Positions 8,106 through 15,749 of a stretch of 54,240 nt of DNA are shown one piece after another. Within the stretch, counting starts at the first letter, position 1; every line of letters starts with the position of its first letter. The notes under the pieces were generated by a model. It saw nothing but the letters and a program-made list of their open reading frames with translations. It did no database searches and was not told the DNA's origin. A program made the position numbers and the translations under genes. The stretch is from SMBSF63 sp034003545 (GTDB lineage: Bacteria > Chloroflexota > Anaerolineae > Anaerolineales > Anaerolineaceae). Location of the stretch: assembly GCA_964447155.1 (NCBI GenBank), contig CAYURM010000021.1, positions 1-54,240 on the forward strand. The letters run 5' to 3'.

Positions 8106-9281
8106 TTAGTGTGCTGCGCTTTTCCCCGGATATTTTTTGACCAGGATCACAAAGATGAGGCTCAAAAAGGCGGTGCTGAAAATGATGGTGAGCGGCACCA
8201 TGCGCGGGCCGACGCTTGCGTAGCATTGGCCGATCAGCCAGGGGAAGAACATGCCGCCCGTGCTGGCCCCTACGAAGAACAGCGAGGTGGTCTTGCCCGT
8301 GAGGTGCATGCGGTTCTCGGCAAAGGTGATCATCGTGGGAAAAATGGACGCCGCGAAGAGGCCCGTCCCGGCGATGGAAATCCACAGGGCGGTCACGGAA
8401 GCCGGCCAGATCAACAGGATCAGGATGCTGGCAAAACAGCCCGCCAGGTCGATTGTCAGCACCTGCCGCGAGGGCAGTTTCATCGCAATCGGGATAGAGA
8501 CCAGCCGCCCCAGGGTGAAGGTGCCCCAAAAGAGAGAGGTAGCATAGGCCGCCGAAACTTCAGCAAGCAAATTGCTGGTGGTGGCATAGGTAAAGATCCA
8601 GCCGGTGAAGCCGACTTCCATCCCTACATAGAACAGGTAAAAGACGACGATCATCCCCAACAGAAGCTTGTTACTGTGCCCGCCGGTTTTCCCGACCTCA
8701 TCGGACTCGGACTTGCGGGGCGGTGATTTCACCAGCGCCAGCCCGGCAGCCGGGATCAACATAAACAGGGCCATGCCCCAATAAGCCCAGTTGAGATTGT
8801 CCTGGATGCGCATCGCCTGGGCAACCAGAATCGGAGCCGCAAATGCGCCAAAGCCGAAGAACAGATGCAGTCCGTTCATGAACGGGCCGACCTTATTGCC
8901 GTGTACCCACACCAGCAGGGTATTGCCGCCCACATCCAGCGAACCTTGCGATACGCCCAGGACAAACATCAAGGCTACCAGCACCCATAACAGGTTGGTG
9001 ACGGGCGTAAAAGCGAGCGAGGCAGCGATGATCACCAGCATGACAGACATGACCGGGTTTCCGGCCACGCGGTCATAACTGCGTCCACCCAGCACCGCGC
9101 CGACCATATAGCCGAACGCATGAAAGAGCAGGATGGAACTGGCCTGGGCAATCGTGGCGCTGGTGTTGTCCGCCAGACGCAGCAGGGACGGCCCCAAAAC
9201 GCCGGAGGCCAGGCCCAGCCCGATGAAGGAAATATAATAGAAGGCCGTGGTGAGGATGCGCTGTTGTTTTTTGTTGGTCAT
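8106..9281 (-). CDS. MFS transporter (sugar/fucose-permease-like)
   Basis: A 391-residue protein with about twelve hydrophobic helices and a central charged loop (SPPRKSESDEVGKTG) around residues 195-210, as expected for a major facilitator. The early segment GLASGVLGPSLLRLAD, the loop GGRSYDRVAGN and the QGSLDVGGNTLLVW stretch resemble fucose/glucose permease-type MFS proteins. The substrate is not certain. It would be a secondary transporter in the cytoplasmic membrane. ATG at 9281 is preferred to an upstream TTG; its ribosome-binding site is weak. It is convergent with the MBL gene and divergent from the cytochrome gene. The divergent region 9282-9536 carries an AATAAT-7-ATTATT dyad (9374-9392), but I see no convincing promoter. 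Confidence 0.88.
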   Translation of the reverse strand: MTNKKQQRILTTAFYYISFIGLGLASGVLGPSLLRLADNTSATIAQASSILLFHAFGYMVGAVLGGRSYDRVAGNPVMSVMLVIIAASLAFTPVTNLLWVLVALMFVLGVSQGSLDVGGNTLLVWVHGNKVGPFMNGLHLFFGFGAFAAPILVAQAMRIQDNLNWAYWGMALFMLIPAAGLALVKSPPRKSESDEVGKTGGHSNKLLLGMIVVFYLFYVGMEVGFTGWIFTYATTSNLLAEVSAAYATSLFWGTFTLGRLVSIPIAMKLPSRQVLTIDLAGCFASILILLIWPASVTALWISIAGTGLFAASIFPTMITFAENRMHLTGKTTSLFFVGASTGGMFFPWLIGQCYASVGPRMVPLTIIFSTAFLSLIFVILVKKYPGKSAAH

Positions 9282-9536
9282 AACCGTACCATTATAAGGC
9301 AGGAAGGAAGAAATCAGGCAATTGAGGCTATATTGATCTGCCAATAATTCACTCTATGACTGTGCCCTTGCGTAATAATCAAATTTATTATTATGTTACA
9401 ATTATTTAAGAGCATTTAAAATCCGTTCTGACATTTCCTGTAAAAAAAGAAGTTATTAACATCCCCCATTGATTTCTTCATTGATCCATAATGTAGATTT
9501 TGTTGTCTTCTATAGAGATATTCCGTGAGGTGAAAT

Positions 9537-10661
9537 ATGAATAAACGTGTCTTTGTGGTCAGCTTATTGGCGATTGTTGCTGCGCTGACTGGTTGGTATA
9601 TTTATGTCAGTAACCAGGCCAGCCAGGCCCGGTCCGTTCAAACGGTGAGTGTGGATTGGTGGAATTCAGCCCATGCTGACGCCAGTGCTGAAGCGTTTAC
9701 CAACTGGAATGATGATGATCCTGCCGAGATTCCCGTCTTTTGTGCAAAATGCCACAGCGGGCAGGCCTTCCTTGATTTTCTTGGGGCGGATGGGACGACT
9801 GCCATGAAGGTAGATAACCCCGGTGTGATCAATGACGTTATCAGCTGCGAGGTTTGTCACAATGAGGCCGCTGATGCCCTTACCCTGGCTCAATTTCCAT
9901 CGGGCGCCGAGATTGAAATGGGGAATGGAAATGCACTGTGCGGTTCCTGCCACAGCGGACTAACCGCAGGAGGGAGCGTACGTTCATCATCGGAAGGGTT
10001 CGATGATGATGAGGTCATCCCGGAAGCAGAGTTCATCACCCCGCATTATGCTTTTGCCGCCTCCATAAATTTGGGTGCGGAAGCAATGGGTGGATACCAA
10101 TATGAGGGCAAAACCTACGTTGGTAAATTCGACCATGCGGATGGCGTAGACACCTGTATTTCTTGTCATGAACCGCATTCCTTGCACATGCGCGATGATT
10201 ATGACGATGCCGACCTGTGCGCTGCCTGCCATTCCAATGTAAGCGATTATTCCGATTACCGTGATGTATTTGTGGATGGGATTGATTACGATGCAGATGG
10301 GCAGGTGGAGGGGATTTACCATGAAATTCAGGGTGTTCAGGAAATCCTGCATTCATCCATTCAGACCTACGCAGCAGAAAAAATCGGCGTTCCCATTGGC
10401 TGGGCAGACCAATTCCCCTACCTGTTCATTGATACGGACGGAAATGGTGAAATTGAAGGGGATGAAGCTTCGTTCCCCAATCAGTATGTTATCTTTACGC
10501 CGCGTTTGCTGCGCGCTGGTTTCAATCTGCAATACAGCCTTAAAGACCCGGCCGGGTATGTCCATAATGGAAAGTATGTCCTTCAGTTGCTCAACGATTC
10601 AATAGCAGACCTGGCAGAAGTGATTGATGTCGAATCGCCCGGTTTGATCCGCCCTGAATAA
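9537..10661 (+). CDS. Membrane-anchored pentaheme c-type cytochrome with EF-hand-like loops
   Basis: A 374-residue exported electron carrier. Residues 5-24 form an uncleaved-looking N-terminal anchor. Five CxxCH haem sites start at Cys69, Cys104, Cys135, Cys207 and Cys228, with many extra His residues available as sixth ligands. After the haem region come two calcium-loop-like segments: DYDADGQVEG near 250, and DTDGNGEIEGDE at 299-310, which matches the canonical 12-residue EF-hand loop. The protein would carry electrons outside the membrane; its partner is likely the flavoreductase encoded 10 bp downstream. The start has a GAGGTG ribosome-binding site. I recognise no named family, and the combination of a multihaem domain with an EF-hand-like tail is unusual. 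Confidence 0.88.
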   Translation: MNKRVFVVSLLAIVAALTGWYIYVSNQASQARSVQTVSVDWWNSAHADASAEAFTNWNDDDPAEIPVFCAKCHSGQAFLDFLGADGTTAMKVDNPGVINDVISCEVCHNEAADALTLAQFPSGAEIEMGNGNALCGSCHSGLTAGGSVRSSSEGFDDDEVIPEAEFITPHYAFAASINLGAEAMGGYQYEGKTYVGKFDHADGVDTCISCHEPHSLHMRDDYDDADLCAACHSNVSDYSDYRDVFVDGIDYDADGQVEGIYHEIQGVQEILHSSIQTYAAEKIGVPIGWADQFPYLFIDTDGNGEIEGDEASFPNQYVIFTPRLLRAGFNLQYSLKDPAGYVHNGKYVLQLLNDSIADLAEVIDVESPGLIRPE

Positions 10662-10671
10662 GGAGGCATGG

Positions 10672-11991
10672 ATGAATAAGAATACCAAGCGTATCCTTGC
10701 ATTGATCATCTATTTGCTTCTGATCTTCCTGCCGGTGATTGTGTTTTTCGTCTTTCCCATGCCGCCCCGAAGAGAAGTGTGGAGAGACCTGTCTGTCATG
10801 CTGGGGTTTGTGGGGTTGTCGATCGCCGGATTACAATTCCTGCCAACTGCCCGCATCCCGTTTTTGTCGGATGCCTTTGACCTGGATGGCGTCTATAAAG
10901 CTCACCATATGTTGTCGGTGCTGTCGGTGCTGATGGTTTTTCTGCACCCCGTCCTGCTATTGGTGAACAATCCGTACACCTTGCTGCTGTTGAATCCTTT
11001 CACCGCGCCCTGGCGGGCGCAGGCCGGGCTTATCGGTTTGTTTGGCCTGGTCTTGATCGCAATTACCTCGGTGCTGCGGAAAGAAATCAGACTGGACTAT
11101 AACTCCTGGCATGTCCTTCACGATCTCCTGGCAATCGGTATTGCGGTTTTTGCCCTGATCCACCTGGTGAAAGTTAACTATTATATGGCAATGCCTGCCA
11201 TGCAAATTTGCTGGATCGTTCAGGCGGTCATCTGGATCGGGATCACGATCTATGTCCGCATCCTCAAACCGGCAGCCATACAGCAGCGGCCCTATATCGT
11301 TGATAAGGTCGTTACAGAAATCCCCGGCACCTGGTCCATTTTCCTGAAACCACACGGTCATGCTGGTCTCAATTTTAACGCCGGGCAGGTCGCCTGGCTG
11401 AATATCAATACCTCTCCCTTCACCCTGCACCGCAATCCTTTTTCAATTTCCGGCAGTGCACACCGCCCCGACTTGCTGCGTTTTTCCATTAAAAGCAATG
11501 GTGATTTTTCCGGCTCCATTGGGAAACTGGAAGGTGGAGAAACGGCTTATGTGGACGGCCCTTATGGACGGTTTTCGCTGGATGATCCGCATACCCAAAA
11601 AGGCCTGGTGTTGTTGGCAGGCGGAATTGGCATTGCCCCGATGATGAGTATCCTGCATACCCTGGCAGATGGAAAAGATCAGCGCCCGGTCTTTTTGTTT
11701 TACGGTAACTATGACGAGAACAATATTGCCTTCCTGGATGAGATCGATGAATTGAAAGAACAATTGAACCTGTCCGTAACCCATGTTCTTGAAGTGCCGT
11801 CAGAAACGGTGAAAAGCGATGCGGGTTTTATTTCCCGGAAAATTCTTGAACGTGATTTGACAGGGGACTGGCGCGAACTCTATTATTTCATTTGCGGTCC
11901 GATTTTGATGATTGACGTTATGGAAGAGCATTTAAAGGCGCTCGGTATCCAGGGGAGTCAAATTGCCTCGGAAAAATATGAGATGGCATAA
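10672..11991 (+). CDS. Ferric-reductase/NADPH-oxidase type transmembrane flavoprotein
   Basis: A 439-residue protein. The N-terminal half has about six membrane helices in the ferric-reductase-like (YedZ/NOX) pattern, with paired His residues in YKAHHMLSVL, VFLHPVLL, SWHVLHDLL and ALIHLVK able to hold two b haems. The C-terminal half is a ferredoxin-NADP reductase domain: HRNPFSISG for FAD, a GPYGRFS loop, the NAD(P)-binding AGGIGIAPMMS, and a terminal YYFICGP...EKYEMA. The predicted role is electron transfer from cytoplasmic NAD(P)H via FAD and haem across the membrane, here probably to the pentaheme cytochrome. AGGAGG at 10661-10666 sets the ATG at 10672; an ATG at 10668 runs straight into a stop. 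It is almost certainly co-transcribed with the cytochrome gene. Confidence 0.9.
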   Translation: MNKNTKRILALIIYLLLIFLPVIVFFVFPMPPRREVWRDLSVMLGFVGLSIAGLQFLPTARIPFLSDAFDLDGVYKAHHMLSVLSVLMVFLHPVLLLVNNPYTLLLLNPFTAPWRAQAGLIGLFGLVLIAITSVLRKEIRLDYNSWHVLHDLLAIGIAVFALIHLVKVNYYMAMPAMQICWIVQAVIWIGITIYVRILKPAAIQQRPYIVDKVVTEIPGTWSIFLKPHGHAGLNFNAGQVAWLNINTSPFTLHRNPFSISGSAHRPDLLRFSIKSNGDFSGSIGKLEGGETAYVDGPYGRFSLDDPHTQKGLVLLAGGIGIAPMMSILHTLADGKDQRPVFLFYGNYDENNIAFLDEIDELKEQLNLSVTHVLEVPSETVKSDAGFISRKILERDLTGDWRELYYFICGPILMIDVMEEHLKALGIQGSQIASEKYEMA

Positions 11992-12008
11992 TTATCAAAG
12001 CTGAATAT

Positions 12009-12042
12009 CTTTGCCAGCCGATTCCCTTTTCGGCTGGCAAAG
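12009..12042 (+). terminator. Intergenic hairpin between flavoreductase and CcmF genes
   Basis: A perfect 13-bp stem CTTTGCCAGCCGA (12009-12021) / TCGGCTGGCAAAG (12030-12042) with an 8-base loop. No T run follows, so it may be a partial terminator or mRNA stabiliser rather than a full stop. Confidence 0.6.
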
Positions 12043-12066
12043 CGTTTAATGTATCGAGGAAGTGAA

Positions 12067-14094
12067 ATGAATATCAATGATTTGGCTGGAACAATTGGAT
12101 ACGTGGGTTTAACCGGCGCGTTTTTCGTATGCAGCCTGTTGGTTCTGTTCAGCGCGTACCTGCATTACCGCAGGAATGATGCACTGGAAGGTCTGCTGAA
12201 AATTTTGGCGCATCTTCAAACGGGTTTATTAACTTTCTCATTCCTGTCTCTGGCTTTGTTGCTGCAAAGAGGCGCATTTGAATATGAGCAGGTTTTCAAT
12301 ACCATTGAAAACGGGATGACAAGAGTCGAGCGGCTGGGGGGATTGTGGTCAGGACAGGCCAGCTCGCTCCTTTTCTGGTCGCTGGTCATGTCGGCGGCAG
12401 TATCTCTCTCCATTCCTCTGGCAAGAAGTTTGTCTCACCGCGGATATTTAAAGTCTGTTGTTTTGATCCTGGAAAGCACTTTGCTTTTCTTTATCATTCC
12501 GGTGGTGTTCATCTCGAATCCGTTTGCAAAACTGTGGATGATGCCAGCCGGGGAGATTGCCACGGCCATTTTCCCGCCGGATGGTGCTGCGCTGCTCATG
12601 GCGGTGGATGGACAGGGAATGAATCCCCAATTAAGGCATATTGCGATGATGCTGCATCCCCCCACGCTGTATCTGGGGTTGGTAGGCTTCTTCCTTCCCT
12701 ATGCCTTTGCCCTGGCTGGATTGATCAACCGGGATGCGGATCATGCCTGGGTAAAGCCGCTGTTCCCGGTGGCATTGAGCGCATGGGTATTCCTCACGGT
12801 CGGCATGATTCTGGGCTCCTGGTGGGCGTACACCATTCTCGGGTGGGGCGGGTATTGGGGGTGGGATGCGGTTGAAATTTCCGGGCTGCTTCCCTGGCTG
12901 GTCTCCTTTGGGCTGGCCCATTCGTTGCGTCTGTTCCTGCGCGGCAAACCCTTTCGCAGGTGGGCATATGGTTTTTCGTTCGCAGTCGTGATTTTAACCA
13001 TGCTGGGCATCCTGATTACGCGCTCCGGCATTCTTGAATCGGTGCATGCCTATGCCAGTGGCACCATGGGGCCTGTTTTGACCCTTCTTGTGCTGGGACA
13101 TCTTGGAACCGTTCTTTTCTTCTCCTTTTCACGGAAGAGTTTATTGACCGAACCCAGGCAAACCGCCGAAATTGAATTTCAGGAGAAGCTGTTTCACTGG
13201 TTCAATACCTGCATTGTGGGACTGGTGTTGATCTATTTGTTCGGCCAGACGCTCCCGCTCACCTCACAAGTTGTGAAAGGGGAAGCTGCTTCCTTTACAC
13301 CTGCAATGTACGAACAAATTTCAGCGCCGTTACTGGTTGTGCTGTGCGGGGTCACGGCACTGTGCCCACAGGCGCACCTTGCACGGACAAGCCGAAAGCA
13401 TTTCTGGGTGAAGATGCTGGTGTTGGCTTCTTTGGCCGTCAGTATGCCGATGGTTGTATTGACTCTGGCGCAGATCAACTTTTTAAGCTTCATTGGTTTC
13501 TGGGTGACCGGTTTTTTGCTTTTTTCCTGGCTGGAGGCGTTCATTGCCCGCGTGATCCGGATGTTCACCAAAAACAAAACCGCAGGCCAAAACCAGCATT
13601 TGGGCATGTTGCTTATTCACCTGGGTTTGGCGGTGATGGCTGTGGGGATCATGGGGGTTGAAACCCTGACGAGGCCTTATGACATTGCCATCGCCCCTGG
13701 CGAGTCCGTTACCCTGTCTGGATTTACCATCTCGCTGGTGGACAGCAGCCAAAGCATTACGGATGGTGGGAACGTTATTTTTGACGAAACGGTAGAGATG
13801 ATCCACCCCAACGGTAAAAAACAATCCCTTGTCACTTCGATAAATCATCTCTCAAAATTTGGTTCCCTGCACGCCGAGCCGGCAATTGTGGCAAAGTTCC
13901 TCCAGGATATCCAATTTGTGTTAAAAGAGATTCCCGATTCACGTACCCGTGCTGCAGAATTTAGAATTACATTTTTCCCTTTGATGAGTTGGATATGGAT
14001 CGGCGGAGGCTTGATGGCTGGAGGCGGGGTAGTTTCCCTGGGCAGTGGATTAAGAAGGAAGAAAGAAGCTGTCCGCGTTGCAGATACGCACTGA
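12067..14094 (+). CDS. ccmF: CcmF-type cytochrome c haem lyase
   Basis: A 675-residue polytopic membrane protein of the CcmF/CycK (CcsA-related) family. Evidence is the tryptophan-rich haem-handling motif WGGYWGWDAVEISGLLPWL at about 260-278, the upstream DGQGMNPQLRHIAMMLHPP segment with conserved His residues (about 191 and 197), and the ITRSGILESVHAY segment after it. The C-terminal part has a soluble exported domain and a final helix, as usual for CcmF. It would attach haem to CxxCH sites outside the membrane. Start 12067 follows CGAGGAAGTG. It lies 75 bp after the flavoreductase gene, so it probably serves the pentaheme cytochrome. No ccmA-E or ccmH genes are visible here. Confidence 0.9.
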   Translation: MNINDLAGTIGYVGLTGAFFVCSLLVLFSAYLHYRRNDALEGLLKILAHLQTGLLTFSFLSLALLLQRGAFEYEQVFNTIENGMTRVERLGGLWSGQASSLLFWSLVMSAAVSLSIPLARSLSHRGYLKSVVLILESTLLFFIIPVVFISNPFAKLWMMPAGEIATAIFPPDGAALLMAVDGQGMNPQLRHIAMMLHPPTLYLGLVGFFLPYAFALAGLINRDADHAWVKPLFPVALSAWVFLTVGMILGSWWAYTILGWGGYWGWDAVEISGLLPWLVSFGLAHSLRLFLRGKPFRRWAYGFSFAVVILTMLGILITRSGILESVHAYASGTMGPVLTLLVLGHLGTVLFFSFSRKSLLTEPRQTAEIEFQEKLFHWFNTCIVGLVLIYLFGQTLPLTSQVVKGEAASFTPAMYEQISAPLLVVLCGVTALCPQAHLARTSRKHFWVKMLVLASLAVSMPMVVLTLAQINFLSFIGFWVTGFLLFSWLEAFIARVIRMFTKNKTAGQNQHLGMLLIHLGLAVMAVGIMGVETLTRPYDIAIAPGESVTLSGFTISLVDSSQSITDGGNVIFDETVEMIHPNGKKQSLVTSINHLSKFGSLHAEPAIVAKFLQDIQFVLKEIPDSRTRAAEFRITFFPLMSWIWIGGGLMAGGGVVSLGSGLRRKKEAVRVADTH

Positions 14095-14148
14095 ACATCT
14101 GTTGCGGAACCGAATGGATGCGTCAAAGACATGCGCTTATGAGGGAGG

Positions 14149-14172
14149 ATAACGACTGAGGTCGTTATTACG
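14149..14172. repeat. Intergenic palindrome AACGAC-TGAG-GTCGTT
   Basis: AACGAC (14151-14156) and GTCGTT (14161-14166) form a short palindrome flanked by AT and ATTAC. Read on the minus strand it is GTAATAACGAC..., matching the flank style of the elements at 36366 and 44381. Confidence 0.6.
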
Positions 14173-14214
14173 TGATCTTCACGATGCCGGGTAAACCAAC
14201 CTGCGAGAGATGCC

Positions 14215-15129
14215 GTGCCAGAAAATAATGACTTTTGGGATTTTTATTGGGAAACGCGCCTGCTGCCGCTGGAAAACCTCGGCAAGCGGGCGTCTATTCT
14301 GGCTGCCTCCACCCTGATCCGCCGCATGGCGCAGGGGGCTGACCATCCTTTGCGCCTGCTGGAGCTGGGCTGTGGCGAGGGCCAGGTGATCGGGACGCTG
14401 CTGGATGCGCACGAGACGGTATGCGACATGCGCACTTCGACGGGGGTGGATTACAAGGCGCAGTCGCTGGCAAACTGTCATCGCGATTACCCCGGTATGC
14501 GCTGCATCGAAGGCGATTTCACCGACCCGGATTTGCTGTCCCGGCTGGGGACGTTCGATATCGTCCTGCTGGTGAATGCCCTGCATGAAGTCTTCTCGGA
14601 TACCTATTCTGCTGCGTTGAATGAGATTGACGTGCCCCTGGGCAAGCAGCGCGTGGAGCAGGCCCTGGGAGCCGCGGCGAGCTGTCTGACCCCTGGCGGG
14701 TGGCTGGTCTTGTTTGATGGTCTGGAAGCACCCGGCGACCCGCACGAGATGCTGCGTGTCTGCTTTCAGGATGCCGGGGTGCGGGAGGATTTTGAGCGTT
14801 TCGTGCAGGAGTATCATCCCTTTAAGATCAAATATCAGCAAACCGATGATCCTCTGTGCGTGATGCTCTCACGACGGCATTTCACCCGTTACATCACCAA
14901 GTCCATTTTTCTGCGGAAAGGGCTGTGGAAATCTGAGCGTTTCGAGAGTTATCAGTATTTTACCGAAGAAGAACAGCGGGCTGCCTTTGACCGGCAGGGG
15001 CTGGTAATCCATGAGCTGCGCAAACTGACGGTGAATGAAGCCAAATGGCACCTGATGGTGGATATTGAGGCGTCCCAGGCGGTCTTCCCCGATGAGCATA
15101 TTATGATCCTGGCGCAGCAGGTTGGTTGA
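14215..15129 (+). CDS. SAM-dependent methyltransferase (class I)
   Basis: A 304-residue protein with a Rossmann-type methyltransferase core. Motif I reads LLELGCGEGQVIG near residue 49, an acidic motif II-like STGVDYKAQSLA near 77, a post-motif EGDFTDPD, and motif IV-like FDIVLLVNALHEVF near 118, followed by LTPGGWLVLFDGLE. The C-terminal third (after residue about 190) is not a recognised domain and may bind the substrate. The first codon is GTG at 14215, preceded by GCGAGAG; no in-frame ATG lies nearby. It is monocistronic, separated from the CcmF gene by 120 bp containing a palindromic repeat. Substrate unknown: a small-molecule or quinone-type methylation is possible but not shown. Confidence 0.82.
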   Translation: MPENNDFWDFYWETRLLPLENLGKRASILAASTLIRRMAQGADHPLRLLELGCGEGQVIGTLLDAHETVCDMRTSTGVDYKAQSLANCHRDYPGMRCIEGDFTDPDLLSRLGTFDIVLLVNALHEVFSDTYSAALNEIDVPLGKQRVEQALGAAASCLTPGGWLVLFDGLEAPGDPHEMLRVCFQDAGVREDFERFVQEYHPFKIKYQQTDDPLCVMLSRRHFTRYITKSIFLRKGLWKSERFESYQYFTEEEQRAAFDRQGLVIHELRKLTVNEAKWHLMVDIEASQAVFPDEHIMILAQQVG

Positions 15130-15152
15130 GAGGTGCCTGGGTTAAATCAAAA

Positions 15153-15193
15153 CTCCCGGCAGCGGATCGTTGATTGCCTGCGGCTGCCGGGAG
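15153..15193 (-). terminator. Terminator of the microprotein gene
   Basis: Perfect 11-bp arms CTCCCGGCAGC (15153-15163) / GCTGCCGGGAG (15183-15193). Read on the minus strand the hairpin is followed by TTTTGATTT, so it terminates leftward transcription, 49 bp past the 28-residue gene. Confidence 0.7.
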
Positions 15194-15241
15194 GGGAAAT
15201 GAGATTGTCGTTCGCAATCGTTATTCATTGCAGAGCACCGG

Positions 15242-15328
15242 TCACTGTTCTGACCTTAAGCCGGCGAGGCTGAAGGCAAGGAACAGGATGCTGACCAGTG
15301 CGATGGTCACATATACAATACCAGCCAT
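15242..15328 (-). CDS. 28-residue single-helix membrane microprotein
   Basis: The minus strand carries an exemplary ribosome-binding site (AAGGAGG, complement at 15334-15340), five bases ahead of an ATG at 15328 that opens a 28-codon reading frame ending in TGA. The peptide begins MAGIVYVTIALVSILF, continues as a hydrophobic helix to about residue 21, and ends LRSEQ, so it is a one-pass membrane peptide with a short charged tail. It has its own terminator (15153-15193) and a plausible promoter (15538-15568). It resembles small subunits such as KdpF or CydX in size only; no kdp or cyd genes are nearby. Function unknown. It could be an accessory subunit, a regulator of a membrane enzyme or a toxin-like peptide. 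Confidence 0.72.
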   Translation of the reverse strand: MAGIVYVTIALVSILFLAFSLAGLRSEQ

Positions 15329-15454
15329 GATCTACCTCCTTAATGTGCTACACAAATACCAGAACAATCCAACGACCCCATACTGGTGTGCAAGCGGCGT
15401 GCAGGCATACACCAGGGGCAGGCATTTCTATACTTATATACGTCAATTATGTGC

Positions 15455-15504
15455 GGGGGTTGCAAAACGACTCAGTCGAGCGACCTCATCGTGATGTTAC
15501 CCCC
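15455..15504 (-). other. Structured leader segment of the microprotein transcript
   Basis: GGGGGT (15455-15460) pairs with ACCCCC (15499-15504) around an inner palindrome CGACTCAGTCG. On the minus strand this lies in the predicted untranslated leader between the promoter and the 28-residue gene. It may be a regulatory fold or simply another intergenic palindrome. The rest of 15329-15749 shows no gene. Confidence 0.35.
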
Positions 15505-15537
15505 ATGTGTATGATCTGATGTCATCATCGTACTTTC

Positions 15538-15568
15538 ATTATACATAGTTTCCCCGGTTATGTGTCAG
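15538..15568 (-). promoter_or_regulatory. Candidate promoter for the microprotein gene
   Basis: On the minus strand CTGACA (complement at 15563-15568), a 19-base spacer and TATAAT (15538-15543). The hexamers are near consensus, but the spacer is longer than ideal. It would start a leader of about 200 nt before the 28-residue gene. Confidence 0.45.
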
Positions 15569-15749
15569 GCAATTGTACTGATTCGGGAAAAATTCATCAG
15601 ATGGGCGAGTCCCTCGTTGGCCTTTCGGCCAGGGAGATTCTCCTTCGTGCCCTGAATCTGCCGGATGGTGCAGCCAGGTGCGATGATATTGTGTGGATTG
15701 GACGTTTGGCGGAGGAGAAAAGTTCCCGGAGGGCGCGATGCTGCGCTTC

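Noticed and set aside
10668..10679. ATG at 10668 as the flavoreductase start
   Set aside because: It runs directly into a stop codon after three codons. The ATG at 10672 has the AGGAGG at proper spacing and an open frame.
15242..15328. Identification of the 28-residue protein as KdpF or CydX
   Set aside because: Only size and hydrophobicity match. No kdp or cyd genes flank it and the diagnostic residues are absent.
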